From Bos javanicus (taxonomy: Eukaryota > Chordata > Mammalia > Artiodactyla > Bovidae): 64,000 nt of DNA. The position numbers and the translations under genes are program-made. Shown here piece by piece: positions 38,644 through 52,776 of the stretch; positions within the stretch are counted from its first letter, which is position 1, and every line of letters starts with the position of its first letter. The DNA lies in NCBI RefSeq assembly GCF_032452875.1, contig NW_026893692.1, positions 310,001 to 374,000 on the forward strand. Direction: 5' to 3'. A model generated the notes under the pieces. That model was given only the letters and a program-made list of their open reading frames with translations, was not told the DNA's origin and did no database searches.

Positions 38644-40148
38644 TGATCACGTGACTGAGCATGCACTGTTCACGTGGCTGATCATACACTGATCACGTGA
38701 CTGATCATGCACTGATCACGTGGCTATCATGCACTGATCACGTGGCTGATCATACACTGTTCACGTGTCTGACCATGCACTGATCACGTGGCTGATCATA
38801 CACTGCTCACGTAACTGATCATGCACTGATCACGTGGCTGATCATGCACTGATCACGTGGCTGATCATGCACTGTTCACGTGGCTGATCATGCACTGATC
38901 ACGTGACTGATCATGCACTGATCACTGGCTATCATGCACTGATCACTGGCTATCATGCACTGATCACGTGGCTGATCATGCACTGATCACGACTGATCAT
39001 GCACTGATCACGTCTATATCATGCACTGATCACGTGACTGATCATGCACTGATCACGTGGATGATCATGCACTGATCACGTGACTGATCATGCACTGATC
39101 ACGTGGCTATCATGCACTGATCACGTGGCTGATCATGCAATGATCACGTAGCTACCATGTACTGGTCACGTGACTGATCATGCACTGATCACGTAATTGA
39201 TCATGCACTGATCACGTGGCTGATCATGCACTGATCACGTGGCTGATCATGCACTGATCACGTGACTGATCATGCACTGATCACGTGGCTGATCATGCAC
39301 TGATCACGTGACTGATCATGCACTGATCACGTGACTGATCATGCACTGATCACGTGGCTATCATGCACTGATCACGTGGCTGATCATGCAATGATCACGT
39401 AGCTACCATGTACTGGTCACGTGACTGATCATGCACTGATCACGTAATTGATCATGCACTGATCACGTGGCTGATCATGCACTGATCACGTGGCTGATCA
39501 TGCACTGATCACGTGACTGATCATGCACTGATCACGTGACTGATCATGCACTGATCACGTGGCTATCATGCACTGATCACGTGGCTGATCATGCACTGAT
39601 CACGTGGCTGATCATGCACTGATCACGTGACTGATCATGCACTGATCACGTGACTGATCATGCACTGATCACGTGGCTATCATGCACTGATCACGTGGCT
39701 GATCATGCAATGATCACGTAGCTACCATGTACTGGTCACGTGACTGATCATGCACTGATCACGTGACTGATCATGCACTGATCACGTGGCTATCATGCAC
39801 TACTCACGTGGCTGATCATGCAATGATCATGTAGCTACCATGTACTGGTCACGTGACTGATCATACACCCATCAGGTGACTGATCATGCACTGATCACGT
39901 GGCTATCATGCACTGATCACGTGGCTGATCATGCACTGATCACGTGCCTGATCATGCACTGATCACGTGACTGATCATGCACTGATCACGTGGCTGATCA
40001 TGCACTGATCACGTGGCTGATCATGCACTGATCACGTGGCTGATCATGCACTGATACCGTGACTGAGCATGGACTGATCACATGACTATCATGTAGTGAT
40101 CACGTGACTTAATGGCGCTGATCATGTGACTGATCATGCACTGATCAT
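38644..40148 (+). repeat. Monomer array after long A (1.5 kb)
   Basis: CACTGGCTATC doublet near 38930-38950, a shortened CACGACTGATC monomer near 38990, several GTAGCTACC / GTAATTG cycles, and a modified pre-A series in which TGTACTGG replaces TGTACAGG and GTGCCTG replaces the CACGAGACTG and GTCTATATC markers. The same modified series precedes 47126, 48831, 56560 and 58265 (58265 keeps TGTACAGG). Confidence 0.87.
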
Positions 40149-40370
40149 GTTTGCTATCATACACTGATCATGTGCCTCTGGAGGCAATAAACAAAGAGCT
40201 GAGTAGGCACGAATCAAACAGTCAGCAGGCAATAATCATGGAACTCAGGTGTGAGGAATCATGCTGCTCAGCTGGCAATAATCAAGCAGCTGAGCAGGCA
40301 GGAATGACGAAGCACAGCTGGCAATTGTCAAGCAGATGAGCAGACAGTAATCACGCAGCTCAGCAGGCCC
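40149..40370 (+). repeat. Class A short cassette 24 (GACGAAGCAC variant)
   Basis: Short GACG subtype with a unique C-to-A change, GACGAAGCACAGC. The next A cassette is only 659 bp away, the closest pair of intact cassettes in the window. Confidence 0.91.
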
Positions 40371-40807
40371 TGATCACGTGACTGAGCATGCACTGTTCAT
40401 GTGGCTGATCATACACTGATCACGTGATGATCATGCACTGATCACGTGGATATCATGGACTGATCACGTGGCTGATCATGCACTGATCACGTGTCTGACC
40501 ATGCACTGATCACGTGGCTGATCATACACTGCTCACGTAACTGATCATGCACTGATCACGTGGCTATCATGCACTGATCACGTGGCTGATCATGCACTGA
40601 TCACGTGGCTGATCATGCACTGATCACGTGACTGATCATGCACTGATCACGTGGCTATCATGCACTGATCACGTGGCTGATCATGCACTGATCACGTGGC
40701 TGATCATGCACTGATACGTGACTGATCATGGACTGATCACATGACTATCATGTAGTGATCACGTGACTTAATGGCACTGATCATGTGACTGATCATGCAC
40801 TGATCAT
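40371..40807 (+). repeat. Minimal A-to-A array (437 bp)
   Basis: Post-A markers (GTGATGATC, GGATATC, GTGTCTGACC, GTAACTG) pass after a few clean monomers into the end of the pre-A series (CACATGACTATC, ACTTAATGGCAC). GATACGTGACTG near 40713 has lost one C from the usual GATACCGTG. It is consistent with a large deletion between two A units. Confidence 0.87.
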
Positions 40808-41029
40808 GTTTGCTATCATACACTGATCATGTGCCTCTGGAGGCAATAAACAAAGAGCTGAGTAGGCACGAATCAAACAGTCAGCAGGCAATAATCATGG
40901 AACTCAGGTGTGAGGAATCATGCTGCTCAGCTGGCAATAATCAAGCAGCTGAGCAGGCAGGAATGACGCAGCACAGCTGGCAATTGTCAAGCAGATGAGC
41001 AGACAGTAATCACGCAGCTCAGCAGGCCC
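40808..41029 (+). repeat. Class A short cassette 25 (GACG subtype)
   Basis: Short form with GGAATGACGCAGCAC and a direct join to GATGAGCAGACAG. It starts a 2,310-bp canonical A-B unit followed immediately by another. Confidence 0.92.
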
Positions 41030-41852
41030 TGATCACGTGACTGAGCATGCACTGATCACGTGGCTGATCATGCACTGATCACGTGATGATCATGCACTGA
41101 TCACGTGGATATCATGCACTGATCACGTGGCTGATCATGCACTGATCACGTGTCTGATCATGCACTGATCACGTGGCTGATCATGCACTGATCACGTAAC
41201 TGATCATGCACTGATCACGTGGCTATCATGCACTGATCACGTGGCTGATCATGCACTGATCACGTGGCTGATCACACACTGTCACGTGACTATCATGCAC
41301 TGATCACGTGGCACTCATGCACTGATCACGTGGCTGATCATACACTGATCACGTAACTGATCATGCACTGATCACGTGGCTATCATGCACTGATCACGTG
41401 GCTGTCATGCAATGATCACGTAGCTACCATATACTGGTCACGTGACTGATCATGCACTGATCACGTAAATGATCATGCACTGATCACGTGACTGATCATG
41501 CACTGATCACGTGACTGATCATGCACTGATCACGTGGCTGATCATGCACTGATCACGTGGCTGATCATGCACTGATCACGTGGCTGATCATGCACTGATC
41601 ACGTGGCTATCATGCACTGATCACGTGGCTATCATGCACTGATCACGTGGCTGATCACACACTGATCACGTGACTGATCATGCACTGATCACGTGACTGA
41701 TCATGCACTGATCACGTGGCTGATCATGCACTGATCACACAGCTATCATGCACTGATCACATGACTGATCATGCACTGATCACATGACTGATCATGCACT
41801 GATCACGTGGCTTATCATGCACTGATCATGTGACTGATCATGCGCTGATCAT

Positions 41853-42115
41853 GTTTGGTGTCATACACTGATCATGTGCCTCTGGAGGCAATGAACAAAG
41901 AGCTGAGTAGGCAGGAATCAGTCAGCAGGCAATAATCATGGAACTCAGCTCTGAGAAATCATGCTGCTCAGCTGGCAATAATCAAGCAGCTGAGCAGGCA
42001 GGAATTACGCAGCACAGGTGGCAATTGTCAAGCAGATGACAGGCAGGAATCGTGCAGCTCAGCTGGCAATTGTCAAGCAGATGAGCAGACAGTAATCACG
42101 CAGCTCAGCAGGCCC
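41853..42115 (+). repeat. Class B cassette 6
   Basis: B copy with A-like GGCAATAATC and CAAGCAGCTGAG but B-type CAGCTCTGAG and CACAGGTGGC, so it is partly converted. It is the first cassette of the 9.435-kb macro-repeat series. Confidence 0.91.
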
Positions 42116-43117
42116 TGATCACGTGACTGAGCATGCACTGTTCACGTGGCTGATCACACACTGATCACGTGACTGATCATGCACTGATCACGTGACTGAT
42201 CATGCACTGATCACGTGGCTATCATGCACTGATCACGTGGCTGATCATACACTGATCACGGACTGATCATGCACTGATCACGGGCTATCATGCACTGATA
42301 CATGACTGACATGCACTGATCACGTGGCTGATCATGCACTGATCACGTGACTGATCATGCACTGATCACGTGACTGATCATGCACTGATCACGTGGCTGA
42401 TCATGCACTGATCACGTGGCTATCATGCACTGATCACGTGGCTGATCATGCAATGATCACGTAGCTACCATGTACTGGTCACGTGACTGATCATGCACTG
42501 ATCACGTAATTGATCATGCACTGATCACGTGGCTGATCATGCACTGATCACGTGACTGATCATGCACTGATCACGTGACTGATCATGCACTGATCACGTG
42601 ACTGATCATGCACTGATCACGTGGCTATCATGCACTGATCACGTGGCTGATCATGCACTGATCACGTGGCTGATCATGCATGATCACGCAGCTACCATGT
42701 ACTGGTCACATGACTGATCATGCACTGATCACGTGACTGATCATGCACTGATCACGTGGCTATCATGCACTACTCACGTGGCTGATCATGCAATGATCAT
42801 GTAGCTACCATGTACAGGTCACGTGAATGATCATACACCCATCAGGTGACTGATCATGCACTGATCACGTGGCTATCATGCACTGATCACGAGACTGATC
42901 ATGCACTGATCACGTCTATATCATGCACTGATCACATGACTGCCCATGCACTGATCACGTGGATGATCATACACTAATCATGTGACAGATCATGCACTGA
43001 TCACGTGGCTGATCATGCACTGATACCGTGACTGAGCATGGACTGATCACATGACTATCATGTAGTGATCACGTGACTTAATGGCGCTGATCATGTGACT
43101 GATCATGCGCTGATCAT

Positions 43118-43339
43118 GTTTGCTATCATACACTGATCATGTGCCTCTGGAGGCAATAAACAAAGAGCTGAGTAGGCACGAATCAAACAGTCAGCAGGCA
43201 ATAATCATGGAACTCAGCTGTGAGGAATCATGCTGCTCAGCTGGCAATAATCAAGCAGCTGAGCAGGCAGGAATGACGCAGCACAGCTGGCAATTGTCAA
43301 GCAGATGAGCAGACAGTAATCACGCAGCTCAGCAGGCCC
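43118..43339 (+). repeat. Class A short cassette 26 (GACG subtype, CAGCTG variant)
   Basis: Short GACG subtype with CTCAGCTGTGAG. Its macro-repeat partners at 52555 and 61988 have CAGGTG, so this base distinguishes copy 1 from copies 2 and 3. Confidence 0.92.
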
Positions 43340-44164
43340 TGATCACGTGACTGAGCATGCACTGTTCACGTGGCTGATCATACACTGATCACGTGATGAT
43401 CATGCACTGATCACTTGGATATCATGCACTGATCACGTGGCTGATCATACACTGTTCACGTGTCTGACCATGCACTGATCACGTGGCTGATCATACACTG
43501 CTCACGTAACTGATCATGCACTGATCACGTGGCTATCATGCACTGATCACGTGGCTGAACATGCACTGTTCACGTGGCTGATCACACACCTGTCACGTGA
43601 CATATCATGCACTGATCACGTGGCACTCATGCACTGATCACGTGGCTGATCATACACTGATCACGTAACTGATCATGCACACATCACGTGGCTATCATGC
43701 ACTGCTCACGTGGCTGTCATGGAATGATCACGTAGCTACCATATACTGGTCACGTGACTGATCATGCACTGATCACGTAAATGATCATGCACTGATCACG
43801 TGACTGATCATGCACTGATCACGTGACTGATCATGCACTGATCACGTGGCTGATCATGCACTGATCACGTGGCTGATCATGCACTGATCACGTGGCTGAT
43901 CATGCACTGATCACGTGGCTATCATGCACTGATCACGTGGATATCATGCACTGATCACGTGGCTGATCATGCACTGATCACGTGACTGATCATGCACTGA
44001 TCACGTGACTGATCATGCACTGATCACGTGGCTGATCATGCACTGATCACGTGGCTATCATGCACTGATCACGTGACTGATCATGCACTGATCACATGAC
44101 TGATCATGCACTGATCACGTGGCTTATCATGCACTGATCATGTGACTGATCATGTGCTGATCAT

Positions 44165-44427
44165 GTTTGGTGTCATACACTGATCATGTGCCTCTGGAGG
44201 CAATGAACAAAGAGCTGAGTAGGCAGGAATCAGTCAGCAGGCTATAATCATGGAACTCAGCTCTGAGAAATCATGCTGCTCAGCTGGCAATAATCAAGCA
44301 GCTGAGCAGGCAGGAATTACGCAGCACAGGTGGCAATTGTCAAGCAGATGACAGGCAGGAATCGTGCAGCTCAGCTGGCAATTGTCAAGCAGATGAGCAG
44401 ACAGTAATCACGCAGCTCAGCAGGCCC
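44165..44427 (+). repeat. Class B cassette 7
   Basis: B copy with CAAGCAGCTGAG and GGCTATAATC. Its partners at 53601 and 63037 read CAAGTAGATGAG and CAAGTAGCTGAG, so three macro-repeat copies carry three different states at this unit. Confidence 0.92.
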
Positions 44428-45431
44428 TGATCACGTGACTGAGCATGCACTGTTCACGTGGCTGATCACACACTGATCACGTGACTGATCATGCACTGAT
44501 CATGTGACTGATCATGCACTGATCACGTGGCTATCATGCACTGATCACGTGGCTGATCATACACTGATCACAGGACTGATCATGCACTGATCACGGGCTA
44601 TCATGCACTGATACATGACTGACATGCACTGATCACGTGGCTGATCATGCACTGATCACGTGACTGATCATGCACTGATCACGTGACTGATCATGCACTG
44701 ATCACGTGGCTGATCATGCACTGATCACGTGGCTATCATGCACTGATCACGTGGCTGATCATGCAATGATCACGTAGCTACCATGTACTGGTCACGTGAC
44801 TGATCATGCACTGATCACGTAATTGATCATGCACTGATCACGTGGCTGATCATGCACTGATCACGTGACTGATCATGCACTGATCACGTGACTGATCATG
44901 CACTGATCACGTGACTGATCATGCACTGATCACGTGGCTGATCATGCACTGATCACGTGGCTGATCATGCACTGATCACGTGGCTGATCATGCATGATCA
45001 CGCAGCTACCATGTACTGGTCACATGACTGATCATGCACTGATCACGTGACTGATCATGCAGTGATCACGTGGCTATCATGCACTACTCACGTGGCTGAT
45101 CATGCAATGATCATGTAGCTACCATGTACAGGTCACGTGAATGATCATACACCCATCAGGTGACTGATCATGCACTGATCACGTGGCTATCATGCACTGA
45201 TCACGAGACTGATCATGCACTGATCACGTCTATATCATGCACTGATCACATGACTGCCCATGCACTGATCACGTGGATGATCATACACTAATCATGTGAC
45301 AGATCATGCACTGATCACGTGGCTGATCATGCACTGATACCGTGACTGAGCATGGACTGATCACATGACTATCATGTAGTGATCACGTGACTTAATGGCG
45401 CTGATCATGTGACTGATCATGCGCTGATCAT

Positions 45432-45698
45432 GTTTGCTATCATACACTGATCATGTGCCTCTGGAGGCAATAAACAAAGAGCTGAGTAGGCACGAATCAA
45501 ACAGTCAGCAGGCAATAATCATGGAACTCAGGTGTGAGGAATCATGCTGCTCAGCTGGCAATAATCAAGCAGCTGAGCAGGCAGGAATTACGCAGCACAG
45601 CTGGCAATTGTCAAGCAGATGACAGGCAGGAATCGTGCAGCTCAGCTGGCAATTGTCAAGCAGATGAGCAGACAGTAATCACGCAGCTCAGCAGGCCC
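45432..45698 (+). repeat. Class A long cassette 27
   Basis: Long form, CAGGTG variant, CCAGATCACG exit. The following array has the CACTGGCTATC doublet, including the private GCACTCATCACTGG form. Confidence 0.92.
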
Positions 45699-47125
45699 AG
45701 ATCACGTGACTGAGCATGCACTGTTCACGTGGCTGATCATACACTGATCACGTGACTGATCATGCACTGATCACGTGGCTATCATGCACTGATCACGTGG
45801 CTGATCATACACTGTTCACGTGTCTGACCATGCACTGATCACGTGGCTGATCATACACTGCTCACGTAACTGATCATGCACTGATCACGTGGCTGATCAT
45901 GCACTGATCACGTGGCTGATCATGCACTGATCACGTGGCTGATCATGCACTGATCACGTGACTGATCATGCACTGATCACTGGCTATCATGCACTCATCA
46001 CTGGCTATCATGCACTGATCACGTGGCTGATCATGCACTGATCACGTGACTGATCATGCACTGATCACGTCTATATCATGCACTGATCACGTGACTGATC
46101 ATGCACTGATCACGTGGATGATCATGCACTGATCACGTGACTGATCATGCACTGATCACGTGGCTATCATGCACTGCTCACGTGGCTGATCATGCAATGA
46201 TCACGTAGCTACCATGTACTGGTCACGTGACTGATCATGCACTGATCACGTAATTGATCATGCACTGATCACGTGACTGATCATGCACTGATCACGTGAC
46301 TGATCATGCACTGATCACGTGACTGATCATGCACTGATCACGTGGCTATCATGCACTGATCACGTGGCTGATCATGCAATGATCACGTAGCTACCATGTA
46401 CTGGTCACGTGACTGATCATGCACTGATCACGTAATTGATCATGCACTGATCACGTGGCTGATCATGCACTGATCACGTGGCTGATCATGCACTGATCAC
46501 GTGACTGATCATGCACTGATCACGTGACTGATCATGCACTGATCACGTGGCTATCATGCACTGATCACGTGGCTGATCATGCACTGATCACGTGCCTGAT
46601 CATGCACTGATCACATGACTGATCATGCACTGATCACGTGACTGATCATGCACTGATCACGTGGCTATCATGCACTGCTCACGTGGCTGATCATGCAATG
46701 ATCACGTAGCTACCATGTACTGGTCACATGACTGATCATGCACTGATCACGTGACTGATCATGCACTGATCACGTGGCTATCATGCACTACTCACGTGGC
46801 TGATCATGCAATGATCATGTAGCTACCATGTACTGGTCACGTGACTGATCATACACCCATCAGGTGACTGATCATGCACTGATCACGTGGCTATCATGCA
46901 CTGATCACGTGGCTGATCATGCACTGATCACGTGCCTGATCATGCACTGATCACGTGACTGATCATGCACTGATCACGTGGCTGATCATGCACTGATCAC
47001 GTGACTGATCATGCACTGATCACGTGGCTGATCATGCACTGATACCGTGACTGAGCATGGACTGATCACATGACTATCATGTAGTGATCACGTGACTTAA
47101 TGGCGCTGATCATGTGACTGATCAT

Positions 47126-47347
47126 GTTTGCTATCATACACTGATCATGTGCCTCTGGAGGCAATAAACAAAGAGCTGAGTAGGCACGAATCAAACAGTC
47201 AGCAGGCAATAATCATGGAACTCAGCTGTGAGGAATCATGCTGCTCAGCTGGCAATAATCAAGCAGCTGAGCAGGCAGGAATTACGCAGCACAGCTGGCA
47301 ATTGTCAAGCAGATGAGCAGACAGTAATCACGCAGCTCAGCAGGCCC
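47126..47347 (+). repeat. Class A short cassette 28 (ATTACG subtype, CAGCTG variant)
   Basis: Third short subtype: GGAATTACGCAGCACAGC joined to GATGAGCAGACAG. It has CTCAGCTGTGAG. The usual upstream CATGCGCTGATC or CATGCACTGATC half-monomer is missing (GACTGATCATGTTTGC). The partner at 56560 has the same loss. Confidence 0.92.
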
Positions 47348-48830
47348 TGATCACGTGACTGAGCATGCACTGTTCACGTGGCTGATCATACACTGATCAC
47401 GTGATGATCATGCACTGATCACTTGGATATCATGCACTGATCACGTGGCTGATCATACACTGTTCACGTGTCTGACCATGCACTGATCACGTGGCTGATC
47501 ATACACTGCTCACGTAACTGATCATGCACTGATCACGTGGCTATCATGCACTGATCACGTGGCTGAACATGCACTGTTCACGTGGCTGATCACACACCTG
47601 TCACGTGACATATCATGCACTGATCACGTGGCACTCATGCACTGATCACGTGGCTGATCATACTCTGCTCACGTAACTCATCATGCACACATCACGTGGC
47701 TATCATGCACTGCTCACGTGGCTCGTCATGGAATGATCACGTAGCTACCATATACTGGTCACGTGACTGATCATGCACAGATCACGTAAATGATCATGCA
47801 CTGTTCACGTGACTGATCATGTACTGATCACGTGACTGATCATGCACTGATCACGTGGCTATCATGCACTGATCACGTGGCTGATCATGCACTGATCACG
47901 TGCCTGATCATGCACTGATCACGTGACTGATCATGCACTGATCACGTGACTGATCATGCACTGATCACGTGGCTATCATGCACTGATCACGTGGCTGATC
48001 ATGCACTGATCACGTAGCTATCATGCACTGATCACGTGACTGATCATGCACTGATCACGTGACTGATCATGCACTGATCACGTGGCTATCATGCACTGAT
48101 CACGTGGCTGATCATGCACTGATCACGTAGCTACCATGCACTGATCACGTGACTGATCATGCACTGATCACGTAATTGATCATGCACTGATCACGTGGCT
48201 GATCATGCACTGATCACGTGGCTGATCATGCACTGATCACGTGGCTATCATGCACTGATCACGTGGCTGATCATGCACTGATCACGTGGCTGATCATGCA
48301 CTGATCACGTGACTGATCATGCACTGATCACGTGACTGATCATGCACTGATCACGTGGCTATCATGCACTGCTCACGTGGCTGATCATGCAATGATCACG
48401 TAGCTACCATGTACTGGTCACATGACTGATCATGCACTGATCACGTGACTGATCATGCACTGATCACGTGGCTATCATGCACTACTCACGTGGCTGATCA
48501 TGCAATGATCATGTAGCTACCATGTACTGGTCACGTGACTGATCATACACCCATCAGGTGACTGATCATGCACTGATCACGTGGCTATCATGCACTGATC
48601 ACGTGGCTGATCATGCACTGATCACGTGCCTGATCATGCACTGATCACGTGACTGATCATGCACTGATCACGTGGCTGATCATGCACTGATCACGTGGCT
48701 GATCATGCACTGATCACGTGGCTGATCATGCACTGATACCGTGACTGAGCATGGACTGATCACATGACTATCATGTAGTGATCACGTGACTTAATGGCGC
48801 TGATCATGTGACTGATCATGCACTGATCAT

Positions 48831-49052
48831 GTTTGCTATCATACACTGATCATGTGCCTCTGGAGGCAATAAACAAAGAGCTGAGTAGGCACGAATCAAA
48901 CAGTCAGCAGGCAATAATCATGGAACTCAGCTGTGAGGAATCATGCTGCTCAGCTGGCAATAATCAAGCAGCTGAGCAGGCAGGAATTACGCAGCACAGC
49001 TGGCAATTGTCAAGCAGATGAGCAGACAGTAATCACGCAGCTCAGCAGGCCC
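48831..49052 (+). repeat. Class A short cassette 29 (ATTACG subtype, CAGCTG variant)
   Basis: Same subtype as 47126 but with the upstream half-monomer intact (CATGCACTGATCATG). Its partner is 58265. Confidence 0.92.
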
Positions 49053-50193
49053 TGATCACGTGACTGAGCATGCACTGTTCACGTGGCTGATCATACACTG
49101 ATCACGTGATGATCATGCACTGATCACTTGGATATCATGCACTGATCACGTGGCTGATCATACACTGTTCACGTGTCTGACCATGCACTGATCACGTGGC
49201 TGATCATACACTGCTCACGTAACTGATCATGCACTGATCACGTGGCTATCATGCACTGATCACGTGGCTGAACATGCACTGTTCACGTGGCTGATCACAC
49301 ACCTGTCACGTGACATATCATGCACTGATCACGTGGCACTCATGCACTGATCACGTGGCTGATCATACTCTGCTCACGTAACTCATCATGCACACATCAC
49401 GTGGCTATCATGCACTGCTCACGTGGCTCGTCATGGAATGATCACGTAGCTACCATATACTGGTCACGTGACTGATCATGCACTGATCACGTAAATGATC
49501 ATGCACTGATCACGTGACTGATCATGCACTGATCACGTGACTGATCATGCACTGATCACGTGGCTATCATGCACTGATCACGTGGCTGATCATGCACTGA
49601 TCACGTGCCTGATCATGCACTGATCACGTGACTGATCATGCACTGATCACGTGGCTGATCATGCACTGATCACGTGACTGATCATGCACTGATCACGTGA
49701 CTGATCATGCACTGATCACGTGGCTATCATGCACTGATCACGTGGCTGATCATGCACTGATCACGTGGCTGATCATGCATGATCACGCAGCTACCATGTA
49801 CTGGTCACATGACTGATCATGCACTGATCACGTGACTGATCATGCACTGATCACGTGGCTATCATGCACTACTCACGTGGCTGATCATGCAATGATCATG
49901 TAGCTACCATGTACAGGTCACGTGAATGATCATACACCCATCAGGTGACTGATCATGCACTGATCACGTGGCTATCATGCACTGATCACGAGACTGATCA
50001 TGCACTGATCACGTCTATATCATGCACTGATCACATGACTGCCCATGCACTGATCACGTGGATGATCATACACTGATCATGTGACAGATCATGCACTGAT
50101 ACCGTGACTGAGCATGGACTGATCACATGACTATCATGTAGTGATCACGTGACTTAATGGCGCTGATCATGTGACTGATCATGCACTGATCAT

Positions 50194-50460
50194 GTTTGCT
50201 ATCATACACTGATCATGTGCCTCTGGAGGCAATAAACAAAGAGCTGAGTAGGCACGAATCAAACAGTCAGCAGGCAATAATCATGGAACTCAGGTGTGAG
50301 GAATCATGCTGCTCAGCTGGCAATAATCAAGCAGCTGAGCAGGCAGGAATTACGCAGCACAGCTGGCAATTGTCAAGCAGATGACAGGCAGGAATCGTGC
50401 AGCTCAGCTGGCAATTGTCAAGCAGATGAGCAGACAGTAATCACGCAGCTCAGCAGGCCC
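50194..50460 (+). repeat. Class A long cassette 30
   Basis: Long form with CAGGTG; its partner at 59629 has CAGCTG. The marker monomer CACGTGGCTGATCATG normally found before GATACCGTG is absent upstream (GACAGATCATGCACTGATACC), shortening that flank by one monomer. Confidence 0.92.
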
Positions 50461-51287
50461 AGATCACGTGACTGAGCATGCACTGTTCACGTGGCTGATC
50501 ATACACTGATCACGTGACTGATCATGCACTGATCACGTGGCTATCATGCACTGATCACGTGGCTGATCATACACTGTTCACGTGTCTGACCATGCACTGA
50601 TCACGTGGCTGATCATACACTGCTCACGTAACTGATCATGCACTGATCACGTGGCTATCATGCACTGATCACGTGGCTGAACATGCACTGTTCACGTGGC
50701 TGATCACACACCTGTCACGTGACATATCATGCACTGATCACGTGGCACTCATGCACTGATCACGTGGCTGATCATACTCTGATCACGTAACTGATCATGC
50801 ACACATCACGTGGCTATCATGCACTGCTCACGTGGCTCGTCATGGAATGATCACGTAGCTACCATATACTGGTCACGTGACTGATCATGCACTGATCACG
50901 TAAATGATCATGCACTGTTCACGTGACTGATCATGTACTGATCACGTGACTGATCATGCACTGATCACGTGGCTGATCATGCACTGATCACGTGGCTGAT
51001 CATGCACTGATCACGTGGCTGATCATGCACTGATCACGTGGCTGATCATGCACTGATCACGTGGCTATCATGCACTGATCACGTGGCTGATCACACACTA
51101 TCACGTGACTGATCATGCACTGATCACGTGACTGATCATGCACTGATCACGTGGCTGATCATGCACTGATCACGTGGCTACCATGCACTGATCACGTGAC
51201 TGATCATGCACTGATCACGTAACTGATCATGCACTGATCACGTGGCTTATCATGCACTGATCATGTGACTGATCATGTGCTGATCAT

Positions 51288-51550
51288 GTTTGGTGTCATA
51301 CACTGATCATGTGCCTCTGGAGGCAATGAACAAAGAGCTGAGTAGGCAGGAATCAGTCAGCAGGCTATAATCATGGAACTCAGCTCTGAGAAATCATGCT
51401 GCTCAGCTGGCAATAATCAAGTAGCTGAGCAGGCAGGAATTACGCAGCACAGGTGGCAATTGTCAAGCAGATGACAGGCAGGAATCGTGCAGCTCAGCTG
51501 GCAATTGTCAAGCAGATGAGCAGACAGTAATCACGCAGCTCAGCAGGCCC
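51288..51550 (+). repeat. Class B cassette 8
   Basis: B copy with GGCTATAATC and CAAGTAGCTGAG. It begins the second 9.435-kb copy. The state differs from partners 41853 and 60723 (CAAGCAGCTGAG). Confidence 0.92.
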
Positions 51551-52554
51551 TGATCACGTGACTGAGCATGCACTGTTCACGTGGCTGATCACACACTGAT
51601 CACGTGACTGATCATGCACTGATCACGTGACTGATCATGCACTGATCACGTGGCTATCATGCACTGATCACGTGGCTGATCATGCACTGATCACAGGACT
51701 GATCATGCACTGATCACGGGCTATCATGCACTGATACATGACTGACATGCACTGATCACGTGGCTGATCATGCACTGATCACGTGACTGATCATGCACTG
51801 ATCACGTGACTGATCATGCACTGATCACGTGGCTGATCATGCACTGATCACGTGGCTATCATGCACTGATCACGTGGCTGATCATGCAATGATCACGTAG
51901 CTACCATGTACTGGTCACGTGACTGATCATGCACTGATCACGTAATTGATCATGCACTGATCACGTGGCTGATCATGCACTGATCACGTGACTGATCATG
52001 CACTGATCACGTGACTGATCATGCACTGATCACGTGACTGATCATGCACTGATCACGTGGCTGATCATGCACTGATCACGTGGCTGATCATGCACTGATC
52101 ACGTGGCTGATCATGCATGATCACGCAGCTACCATGTACTGGTCACATGACTGATCATGCACTGATCACGTGACTGATCATGCACTGATCACGTGGCTAT
52201 CATGCACTACTCACGTGGCTGATCATGCAATGATCATGTAGCTACCATGTACAGGTCACGTGAATGATCATACACCCATCAGGTGACTGATCATGCACTG
52301 ATCACGTGGCTATCATGCACTGATCACGAGACTGATCATGCACTGATCACGTCTATATCATGCACTGATCACATGACTGCCCATGCACTGATCACGTGGA
52401 TGATCATACACTAATCATGTGACAGATCATGCACTGATCACGTGGCTGATCATGCACTGATACCGTGACTGAGCATGGACTGATCACATGACTATCATGT
52501 AGTGATCACGTGACTTAATGGCGCTGATCATGTGACTGATCATGCGCTGATCAT

Positions 52555-52776
52555 GTTTGCTATCATACACTGATCATGTGCCTCTGGAGGCAATAAACAA
52601 AGAGCTGAGTAGGCACGAATCAAACAGTCAGCAGGCAATAATCATGGAACTCAGGTGTGAGGAATCATGCTGCTCAGCTGGCAATAATCAAGCAGCTGAG
52701 CAGGCAGGAATGACGCAGCACAGCTGGCAATTGTCAAGCAGATGAGCAGACAGTAATCACGCAGCTCAGCAGGCCC
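52555..52776 (+). repeat. Class A short cassette 31 (GACG subtype)
   Basis: Short GACG subtype with CAGGTG. Partner of 43118 and 61988. Confidence 0.92.

Larger units (their letters stand above)
40808..43117 (+). repeat. Canonical A-B unit (2,310 bp)
   Basis: Short A, 823-bp array, B at 41853, 1,002-bp array. It is directly tandem with the unit at 43118-45431 (2,314 bp), so here the four-segment repeat stands as a simple tandem dimer. The A-to-B array is unusually clean, with GATCACG restored at several sites that read GTTCACG or GCTCACG elsewhere. Confidence 0.91.
43118..45431 (+). repeat. Canonical A-B unit (2,314 bp)
   Basis: Short A, 825-bp array, B at 44165, 1,004-bp array. The A-to-B array has GCTGAACATGC, CACACACCTGTCACG and GCACTCATGC markers near 43550-43630, close in form to those at 23.9 kb and 62.4 kb. 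Confidence 0.9.
41853..51287 (+). repeat. 9.435-kb macro-repeat, copy 1
   Basis: Cassette order B, A, B, A, A, A, A at 41853, 43118, 44165, 45432, 47126, 48831 and 50194. The next copy begins at 51288, giving 9,435 bp. It holds two B cassettes and three A-only intervals of 1,694, 1,705 and 1,363 bp. The rare GCACTCATCACTGG variant at 45991 recurs at 55425, an offset of 9,434 bp. Everything between cassettes is monomer array. Confidence 0.94.
50194..52554 (+). repeat. Canonical A-B unit with long A (2,361 bp)
   Basis: Long A, 827-bp array, B at 51288, 1,004-bp array. The unit is longer than its neighbours almost entirely because the A cassette keeps the two-monomer doublet. It is directly tandem with the unit at 52555-54866. 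Confidence 0.9.
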
